From assembly GCA_002964805.2 (NCBI GenBank), contig PUDQ02000003.1:1426001-1490000 (forward strand): a stretch of 64,000 bases of DNA. Direction: 5' to 3'. The number at the start of each line of letters is the position of its first letter. Position 1 is the first letter of the stretch. The notes beneath the pieces are model-generated. The model saw only the letters and a list, made by a program, of their open reading frames with translations, did no database searches and was not told the origin of the DNA. This DNA is from Trametes villosa (lineage: Eukaryota > Basidiomycota > Agaricomycetes > Polyporales > Polyporaceae). Shown here piece by piece: positions 56,481 to 64,000 of the stretch. The position numbers were made by a program, and so were the translations under genes.

Positions 56481-57435
56481 CATTGCCCAGATCGTGTCCT
56501 TCAGAGCCCTCGTCTGCCAAGGGGTTCGACTCACCTTCCCCCGCGCCCTGGCAGAGCCGGGAGCAGGCCGACCGCCTGAAACCAATGCGAGTTTCGCCGG
56601 AGCGCCACTTCGGTGCACAAGGATCCCTCGGGCCGGATCTTAATGAACCAAGGTGCGCGCGATCGAATTCACACGGCGCGAGCAAGTACGGCTGTCCTGC
56701 TTAGTACGTTGTCGGACTCCGACGCCGCCTTGTTCCTGCTGATGTGCTGGGTTTACAGGACAGCCGTTCGGACAGCAGAGTGATCCACTTTGCTCGCCGT
56801 CACGTCTGGCGTCGACTGGGGTCGGGCTTGCGGTCTCTACGTCCTGCAGGGTCGAGGTGTTTCGGGCGAGACCTATCTGCGGGTACCAGCCCGCTGCGTG
56901 CCTACGAGGAGAGCGTGATCGCGCTCCACGCTCGGCGCGATCTGTCCGTACCCGATGGTGAGTATAACCGGTTCTTCCTTCCAAATTTGCGCGCCGCCAC
57001 TTATGTCTACCTAGGTGCTAACAGTAGGAACGCGCGCCCGCGCATGCTCGCTCGGGTCTGCGGCCGGTACGCGCCATTCGCGCAGGCTAGCGGCGTCTTC
57101 GGCGCGCCTCCGAGAACACACACTCCTTCCCGTGCAGGGACCTGTAGAACAAGCGAGCGCGAGATTGACCCGCCGCCGGCGCGCCCGCCACGGTGAGTGG
57201 TGTGTAGAACTGTGGAGGCCGACGACGAATGTGACGATGCACGCAGGTATCCCGGCGTGCTCGATGCGCACAAGACACGACGGAGCTATGGTACATCTAC
57301 AAAAAGACAGCCTCGCCTACAGCCTGTCCCGCACTTCATTGACCTCGCTCCCCGCGTCTTGCACTCTAGTGCACGTCTCTTCCCCGCCGTCTTCCTTCAG
57401 CGCGCCGCCGTGCTACTTCCCGCCGCTTCGACCGC

Positions 57436-58109
57436 ATGCCGCCCGTGCGCACTCGACGAACCGCCGATCCGGAGGACACGGGGGAAACCCGTCAGTATTC
57501 GGGTGCGCTGATGGAGATGCGAGGCCGCCTTCGACGCTTCATTGGTCTAGACCTGAGTACGTACCGTGGGCTCTCTGTTGCGCGCATTTGCGGACGTGCG
57601 AGGAGGTTGCTGACTTGCTGCGTGCGGTAGAGGGGCGCTGCAAAGACGACACGGTCAAGATGAAGTACACGGGCGTCGAGTACGCGTACGGCGTCGTCGT
57701 TCGCGGCCGGCACCGGCTCGTCGGATGGCCCAATGGAGAGGAGGACGGGATCCCGTTCGGGAACCTCAGTGACATCCCCGGGGGCAAGGCGGTGATGCAG
57801 CGCCTGCTGGATCTGTGGATGAGCGGGGAGCTGCGCTTCGAGCCGGTGGACGACGACTACGCCGACCTCGCAAAGCGCAATCCGAACGCGGTGCTCCCGG
57901 GACGGCCGCTGCAGCGCGCGGCGCCGAGGTGCTGGAGCCGTCTGAGCCGGGACGACATGGGGAAGGCCCGAGGGCGGGCGGCGTCCGGGATCAATCCGCG
58001 GACAGGGCGGCCGTACAGGCGGAGGAAGGACGGTCCGAAGACACCCAAGATCATCTTGGACTCGGACATTGACGAGTCGGATGAGGTCGCGAGCGAGCTT
58101 GAGTGCTGA
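57436..58109 (+). CDS. small agaricomycete-type protein of unknown function
   Basis: Two exons, 57436-57556 and 57631-58109 (74-nt intron), encode 199 residues. The junction reads IGLDLKGRCKDDTVKMKY. The core, YAYGVVVRGRHRLVGWPNGEEDGIPF, with the GWP motif followed by a leucine-rich segment (MQRLLDLWMSGELRF), resembles a family of short proteins that is greatly expanded in mushroom-forming fungi and often found near repeats. The tail is basic and may bind nucleic acid (INPRTGRPYRRRKDGPKTPK), ending with an acidic stretch (DSDIDESDEVASELEC). No function is known to me. The same frame is open upstream to 57015, but that extension lacks coding character. Confidence 0.6.
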
Positions 58110-58346
58110 GGCGGACGACGGTGTACTGTGGCGGAGACTCGAGTTGAATGGGCGGGCTTGGGACGCTCTCACTTTCTTGGCTTAACTAATTACTATCCTA
58201 ATCTCACTTGCGCGATGTCAAGGACCGGTTCGCAATTCGATAAAAGCGGAGGGCGTGAGCACAGGGCATGGGAACTTTCCGAGTCGGCGCTCCGTTTCCC
58301 GGTGGTGTTCCTCGTATGTATTTCCGTTCCCTCCTGCTCGCCACCT

Positions 58347-58606
58347 TGTCTTCGAGAGCGACTGTACATTGTACCCATCCCGAGTAGCCTGTGGACCACC
58401 TCATGTTATAGGAGCTTCGTCTGCTGAGGGAAAGCCGACCGTGTACGATCTATTGCAGTCCGGCGGCCGGATCTGTCTTCGAGAGCAACTGTACATTCTA
58501 CCTATCCCGACTCCCGAGTAGCCTGTGGACTACCTCATGTTATAGGAGCTTCGTCTGCTGAGGGAGAGCAGACCGTGTACGATCTATTGCAGTCCGGCGG
58601 CCGGAT
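58347..58606 (+). repeat. tandem duplication of about 130 bp
   Basis: Unit 1 (58347-58473) and unit 2 (58474-58606) both run from tgtcttcgagagc through ctcatgttataggagcttcg to cggcggccggatc. Unit 2 has about 7 extra bases (gactccc) and a few substitutions, so the duplication is recent compared with the larger blocks to its left. Confidence 0.9.
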
Positions 58607-60746
58607 CGCCGCCGCGCGGTCCTCATTTTCTTGATTCCCGCCTGTCAGGGTGAGCCTAATTTCGACTGTGCATGCCGGTGATGCATCCGCCTGACATGTT
58701 CCGTTCCCCTCATATTTTCCGGCGCCCCACAATCACTCCGCATCAACCGCAAGCGCATATTCACCCCAGCTACAAATGCGGACAAAATTTGGGGCGGGTC
58801 GGTTTGCTGCTCGAGCTGCTGACCTGTGTGTTTGTTCTCCTGGCCGTCCTTACATAGTTCCATGCACTCGTACTAAGGGGAACCCCACATAAGAGTCACT
58901 GAGCACATTGGCAGAGGATAGCGGCTAAGCACGGTTTGCGAGCAGCCGAGAGATCTTGATGCACACGAGCTGACCGGAGTGTGTAAATACATTACATATC
59001 CGCCGTGCAAGGCTAACCGTCGGCGATGCACCGAAGAATGCGGCCGTCCGCAGTGTATGTCAGCAGGGATGATGTCGGAGAGGTTGATGTCAGCTTACCC
59101 TTGGTCCGGGGAATGTGTGAAGCCTGAGCGGCCTTGGTATGCAGCACTGCCTGCGGCGGGTAGCGTTCTATTGTGGCCCAGACACGAGGAAAATGTACAT
59201 CGGCTGTAGGTGCTCCACGACCAGGCCGCAGGCCGTGGACGGAGTGACTAGAGACGGGGAAAACCGCTCCCCCCTCGTGTGCCTATCTACAAACCTCCCC
59301 GCCGCCCCCGGCCACCGGCACATAGTCCCACGACACGGGGCTGCTTCCCTTCTCCCACAGTCTCTCCCGCCGCTCGTCCACACTCTGCTGCACACCGCCA
59401 ACCACTCTCTGACACCTCGTGCAAGCCGCAGGACGCGAATCTGTTCACCTGCCACAACAGCAGAGATTTTCCGGGATTCCCTCGCCGACGGCGCGAAGGA
59501 CGTGCGAGGTAGGTGCATCCTAGCTAACAGGGAGCTTCGGAACGCGCACCCACAGCCCACAAAGCTCCCTCGGAGGCGTGCAGCACGGACACGGTTGTGG
59601 AGAGCGCACGGCCGACTGGACGGCTTGGGTGCTACGGCACGGGTCTTCTACACGCTAGGTGAGCGAATATACTTCTTCTGTGCGCATCCGGGACGGCCAC
59701 ACCTCCTCACGCCCTCGTGCCGCGCGCCGAGCAGCGATGCCGAAGGCGTACAGTGTGTGCGTGTCCTCAGTCTCGGCGCCGGACTCGCTGCCTGTGCCCA
59801 AACACGCGAGTGGAGCCTGTGGTTGCACTGAAACGCTTGCGACACGGGGGCGCGTCTGGAGATGGGGACAGGCGCGTGTGCACGAGAGAGCGAGGATCGC
59901 GCACTCGCACACTGCGTATGTGCGAGCTGATTCGGCACGAGACGAGTTGGATTGGAGGCGGCGCGAAGACGATCACGTCGCGCGGCGACCACCGCCCCTG
60001 CTCACGAGAGCGCGGACCACACAGTCAGGTACAATATCAAACTATGTGCCGCAGCGCGAACTCACCTCTCTGATGTACAGGACGTCCATTCCACAGTACG
60101 CCGCGGGAGGCTGGGCTCTTGACTGTTCCGTGCCGCACGTCGACGAACACGCTCGACGCCGGCGAGCTGGCACCGGCGGAGTCGGGCACACCTACACAAG
60201 CACGGCAGCGAGCGCGGGCGTAGGACCGGGTGAGTGCATCTGCTCGAACGACGAGATTATGTGATTGACATACCCAAGCACCCGCGCCGTGCGACGGACA
60301 GGAGCTCGAGGACGCGCCGCAGATGCTGCTCCTGCGGACGCGCGAGTCCGCCTGAAGCGCGAGGCGCGAAGACCGATCGGGGGTGTTCGCGTGCGCGGCG
60401 CCGGACGGAGGTAGAGCACCGATATCGCGCGCTTGACGAGCGCGTGTGCGACTCTTCCTGCACGCGGATGCCCCGCACTGCAATACTCGTGCGCGCAGCG
60501 AGTTTCGGCGAAGCGTCGCACATGTCGACTCACCTCAGGCGGAGACGGCGGGCCTCCGGCGGCGCGAGCATGCGCCGAGCTGCCGCAGTAGCGTAGTGCG
60601 TACGCCGTAGACACGAGCTCAATGCATCTGCACGAGAGTGAGCGAGCGCGCCGATCGACGAAGTGCGCGACCTACGCTCGAATAGACGCCCGTAGCGCGA
60701 CGTCCCTCTCTCCTTTGCCCCCTACTGCCCATCTATTCCCCACTGC

Positions 60747-60809
60747 CCGTCCACCACCCGTCCACCACCCGTCCACCACCCGTCCACCACCCGTCCACCA
60801 CCCGTCCAG
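60747..60809 (+). repeat. minisatellite, 11-bp unit ccgtccaccac
   Basis: About 5.7 nearly perfect head-to-tail copies of ccgtccaccac. It lies just before the second copy of the F-box duplication (from about 60920). Confidence 0.92.
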
Positions 60810-60919
60810 ACTCACGCACTCACTCCGGACGGATTCTGCGCCCCCGAATCCGTCAGCCGCGCGCGCTTCGCAGTCGGCCAGCCACAACACCGCTCGGCCT
60901 CTCTCCGCCACCGTCGCCC

Positions 60920-62227
60920 TCCCCCTCAGATAGGTACGCCAGTGGAGTCCGGTCACATCCCGAGCCCTGTCCAAACATAGGCGACGGGACCCACAGGCCG
61001 TCACCAAGCTCCGGGCCCACCGCTCAGCTGACGCTCGTGATTCCCCGATCAGCCTCGCTCCCCGCCAGTTCCAAGGGTCGGGGGCCCGCACGCAGAATCA
61101 CAAGACGTGGTGCAGGGCCTCACGCAGGGCCACAATGGACGTGCAGTGTTGTGTAACCTTGTAGGTCCAGGGGATATTGAAAACGGAGGCGAGAGCGTCC
61201 AAAAGTGGCGCTAGCGCCGGGCCCTGATTGGCGGAAGGGTATAGGCGCCCGAGGGATAATCGACGAAGCTGGCCTTCGCGCAGATGCAGCGGTCCTTCCT
61301 CGGTCAAATCGTGCGCGCGGCTCCCCGAGTCTCGCGAGAAACACTCTGAACGCCAGCGCAGCAGATCGTAGTCGATGAACCGTAGAGGGGGGCAGGGAGA
61401 GACACTCACCGAAACACGCGTTTGCCTTCGTGCAGCTCCGGATTTCACAGACGGAGGCGTGGCTCACGATCAGGCGTGCGAGTCGCCTGAACGTCATCTC
61501 GCGTGTCGACGCACTTCCTCTTCGCAGTGGCCGCCCGAAGCCAGAGACGAAGCAGGCCGACTGCCAGATAGTGTCATCTTGCTCGGAGAGCTCGCGCAGA
61601 CGGCGGCAGGTCTGCGCGAGCGCGATGAATGTTTGGAGATCGCCAAGAAGGTGGTGCCAGACGTTGAAGAGGATTGCATCCGGACAGGAGGATAGAGAGA
61701 GCATGGAGCAGAGAACAGGCCCGCCGTGCGAGGTACGAGGGCGGGGGCGGTCGATCAGCTGGAGGAAAATTGAGGTGATGTCGGAGGCGGATGAGAGAAG
61801 CGGAGCACGAGTGGGCCCCCCGCATTCCACAGCGGTGGTGCGGCGGTCGTTGAAGCGTGCCACAGCTCACGCCTCCTGGCGTATCTCGGGTGCTGCACGC
61901 GCGGATCCATACGTATGCATGCCACATGCTGAGAAGGCCTCGAGCTCGCCACCGTCGTCCGATTTTAGTACGGTGAGTGAGATGGATGCCCGTGCCGTGT
62001 CAATGATATGCTGCCAACAGGTCCCAAGTCGCGAGAAGTTGACAGTAGGCGTTCCGCGATCTCCGCGATTTCGGTGAGGCTCCCAGCATGTCGTGTTCCT
62101 GTGATCATCCGCGGGCCCTCCTGACTTGGCATGGGTTGAATACGGATTTGAGTGGTCGTGGAAGAAATGTAACGCAGTGTTGCCTTTATTCAATAGCTCT
62201 TCAAAAGGATAGCGAATTCTAGACCGC
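60920..62227. repeat. 1.3 kb direct segmental duplication, copy B
   Basis: Matches 50020-51355 in the same orientation, 10.9 kb away. It keeps the intact version of the F-box gene. It lacks about 30 bp in the region upstream of the F-box start compared with copy A, where the sequences run differently near 61710-61745. Confidence 0.85.
61098..61704 (-). CDS. F-box protein, copy B (intact)
   Basis: Two exons in transcript order, 61410-61704 and 61098-61345 (64-nt intron), encode 180 residues. The junction reads NACFECFSRDSG. The N-terminal F-box has MLSLSSCPDAILFNVWHHLL, FIALAQTCRRLREL and DDTIWQSACF. The C-terminal part, LTEEGPLHLREGQLRRLSLGRL then DALASVFNIPWTYKVTQH, is typical of the short tail found in many fungal F-box proteins, but no substrate-binding repeat is visible. 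It would recruit a target to an SCF ubiquitin ligase through Skp1. The Met at 61704 aligns with the start of copy A. An upstream in-frame Met at 61863 is possible. Confidence 0.72.
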
Positions 62228-63132
62228 AGGAAGGATTAAAGTCGGAGCTCGTAAAGCGGAACGTCGTCGCTGAGAAAGAGGGGGTGAAAATAGCGGCGAC
62301 TCTCAAGCGTGGCAGTGACACGGATCTCCGATCAAAATTCATGACAGCGTCTAACTCTTACAATCCGACGCCCGGCTGCTCCTTGACTTCACTGTCCTCC
62401 ATCCCTCTCTGGCTCTACGAAATTGTTCGTCTGACTGGCCTCAGCTTGTCAATGTCTTTGGTATTTCATCCGAATGTCGATTGGCGGCATTTCTGCGTTC
62501 CCATGGCGCCTTCAAAGCACCACAATGTCAAACCGCGCTCAAGTTCCACCCGCCTTGAGTAGCAGGCTGGATGTATGCTGGGCCTGCGGGATCGCTGACC
62601 CCCTCGTACATTCGCTATGCAACAAGCTCAACCAATACAAGCTGCCGCCTCCTGGACCGAGTGTAATCGCGGGGCGGGAAAACGGCGATACCCTAGGGGG
62701 ATGGGTCAGAGAGGTGAGAGCGCCCAAAAGTTATTATCTCCGATGCGAATAGTGAGGGTAGAGAGTTCGAGGGTGACGTGGGCTCGCGCCACGAACCTCA
62801 AAACTGCCTGGACGTTCTCTGGGAGGCTCTGATCGTTCCCGCTAAGAGCCACCCTCATTGAGTTGATTGGATTTCGAATGTCGTTTGACACAATCGAAAA
62901 ACTCGACTGCATCCCGCATGCGAGCTCCAGCAAGCTACGAGACGCAGCAGGTGGGTGGCCTCGGTGTGTTAGTCAAATAGATACCCATACTTGTTATGCG
63001 AGGTATGTGTTCCAAAGCCACACGCGCGCACGTATCGTACCGAGCATAACGCGTTCTACAGGCTCAAATGGCTAGTCCATCTAACAAGCGCGCCGGTATC
63101 CCATCCGACCCTAGAAACCCCAATGATAATGC
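62228..63132. other. intergenic, no confident gene
   Basis: About 0.9 kb. A plus-strand frame at 62525-62752 (MSNRAQVPPALSS, with CWACG) and a minus-strand frame at 62706-62933 overlap each other, and neither shows a motif. I treat both as unsupported. Confidence 0.4.
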
Positions 63133-64000
63133 TCAATAGACACCGTATGGCGGCGGGAACGTGGAATGCGCGTCGCTCGAGACATCATCCTCCAGTGCGG
63201 CACCCGGCGGCCCTCCGGCAAGTCGTATGCCCCCATCCTCCTCGTAGCGCGGCTCCCGGGTGACGGAAGCGCTCTGCCGCGCGTTCATCTCGTTCGGCCT
63301 GTCTGCGGTTCGCGGCTGCGACTGCATGGAGGCGCGAACTTCGGAAGCGTGGGCAGCAGCAGGAACGACGGCGCTGTGGCGAATGCGGGAGATCGTCGAT
63401 CCCCGTATGTCGGCTACTGCCGGTTCACCGCCTGCGCGCCCCACTTGGCTCACCTCCCCCTCCAGGCCGTGCGTCCGCGAAGTCCGAGCTATAGTAATTG
63501 ATCCGGGAGGTGCTTCGGTGACTGGAGAGGGCGAGGACCACAGGTGAGCTCCTTTGTTTGGCGGGAGTGGCGTTGTTTGTGCAAGTACGACAATGTCTGC
63601 GGCTGGTGATTCTGTTAGGTTCCGCTGCTCAAGGCAACGACAAAGCGCTGCTTCTCACCTCGAGAGGATGTCTCTGCGGCCGCGCCCCTCCTGCTCCGCC
63701 AAACGAGCCCAGATACTACCAACGCGACGATCGTTACGCAGCCGCCGACCGCGATGCCCACGATCGCTCCCGTACTGAGCGCAGCCGTACGCGTAGTCAC
63801 CTCGGACGATGCAGACGGAGCGGCGGAAGGCGCGGTCGGCATGCCGCCAGTGTGTATCGCCGGCGCGAGCGCGCTGGGCGTGTTGCCGGTCGCGGTCACC
63901 TGCGCAGAGACCGTAGTATCAGACGCGAGGCCGACAGTGACAGATGTGGATAGCGATGATGTTACGTTTGAGCTTGTCTGTCCCGGTACAGAAGACGCCG
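63133..64000 (-). CDS. single-pass membrane protein, Ser/Thr-rich ectodomain (5' end off the window)
   Basis: Partial gene on the minus strand. Visible exons are 63659 to beyond 64000 and 63133-63531, with an intron at 63532-63658 (127 nt). The visible N-terminal part is a Ser/Thr-rich stalk (QTSSNVTSSLSTSVTVGLAS, SAPSASSEVTTRT), probably O-glycosylated. One transmembrane helix follows, TGAIVGIAVGGCVTIVALVV, then basic residues (WRSRRG) that mark the cytosolic side. The tail has YEEDGGIRLAGGPPG and ends FPPPYGVY. This layout is common in basidiomycete surface proteins of unknown function and recalls cell-wall stress sensors. The PPPY near the C-terminus could bind a WW domain of a Nedd4/Rsp5-type ligase. 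The true N-terminus lies outside the window. Confidence 0.7.

Larger units (their letters stand above)
51356..57435. other. CpG-rich, gene-poor, repeat-rich island
   Basis: About 6 kb of very GC- and CpG-rich DNA. Long open frames exist on both strands at once (for example the plus and minus frames over 52494-54530) but are Arg/Ala/Thr-rich, mutually overlapping and without motifs, as expected from a lack of AT-rich stop codons. One possible first exon is 52626-52732 on the plus strand (MTARSGVDGDTPSVQ..., followed by a GTGAGC donor), but no continuation was found. Diverged tandem blocks lie at 53588-54560 and 55340-56480. Confidence 0.5.
58110..60919. other. gene-poor region with tandem repeats
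   Basis: About 2.8 kb. No confident gene. A plus-strand exon-like piece at about 59565-59656, between a CACAG acceptor and a GTGAGC donor (PSEACSTDTVVESARPTGRL), is possible but isolated. The region contains a 130-bp tandem duplication (58347-58606) and a minisatellite (60747-60809). Confidence 0.45.

Noticed and set aside
59139..59831. 230-codon plus-strand frame in the right part of the island
   Set aside because: Pro/Arg/Ser-rich without motif. Two splice-like sites inside suggest at most an isolated exon, which I could not connect to others.
1..64000. CRISPR array, rRNA, intact transposon, or biosynthetic core enzyme
   Set aside because: I found no regularly spaced repeats, rRNA sequence, transposase or reverse transcriptase domain, or PKS, NRPS or terpene synthase motif on either strand.

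Overview
The window comes from a nuclear genome of a filamentous basidiomycete, most likely a wood-decay polypore-type agaricomycete. The evidence is GC-rich coding sequence, many short introns of about 50-65 nt with GT-AG ends, polyporopepsin-type aspartic proteases, a fungal FuA-like glutathione transferase, three tandem fungal non-heme iron oxygenases, and a small protein of a type typical of expanded agaricomycete families. No prokaryotic operon, CRISPR array, rRNA or intact transposon was seen.

Layout. 0.5-0.9 kb: a frameshifted nucleotidyltransferase-fold pseudogene. 2.0-4.7 kb: an intronless TetX-like FAD monooxygenase (FMO1) and a carnitine-type 2-oxoglutarate dioxygenase. 5.2-8.2 kb: a 12-exon GH5 glycosidase with a C-terminal membrane anchor. 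8.7-14.8 kb: three tandem isopenicillin-N-synthase-like Fe(II)/2OG oxygenases. 15.0-17.0 kb (-): a type II membrane protein resembling Tag1/DUF3712 vacuolar proteins. 17.3-19.5 kb (-): a 13-exon serine carboxypeptidase. 20.8-22.9 kb: two nucleotidyltransferase-fold paralogues. 23.6-24.4 kb: a GST. 25.6-30.9 kb: three more intronless FMOs, followed at 31.7 kb by a relic of the carnitine-type dioxygenase. 33.0-42.5 kb: three aspartic proteases, a tRNA-Gly(GCC) and a mitochondrial calcium uniporter. 45.2-47.1 kb (-): an NT-C2 (EEIG1/EHBP1-like) protein. 48.2-50.0 kb: two proteins of unknown function, the second lacking its 5' end. 50.0-51.4 and 60.9-62.2 kb: a 1.3 kb direct duplication carrying an F-box gene. 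The island between these copies is CpG-rich, repeat-rich and gene-poor, with one small gene at 57.4 kb. 63.1-64.0 kb (-): a single-pass membrane protein running off the right edge.

How the parts fit. The left half is rich in oxidative and detoxifying enzymes (four FMOs, three 2OG oxygenases, a GST), but no PKS, NRPS, terpene synthase, P450 or pathway regulator was recognised. It therefore looks more like an expanded xenobiotic or aromatic-compound modification neighbourhood than a classical biosynthetic cluster. The carboxypeptidase and three aspartic proteases suggest secreted acid proteolysis. Duplication with decay is the main theme. The FMOs, 2OG oxygenases, nucleotidyltransferases, proteases and F-box genes are all local paralogues, and several families include a dead or altered copy.

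Exon boundaries were placed by hand from splice consensus, reading frame and paralogue comparison. Family names come from motif recognition, not database searches.
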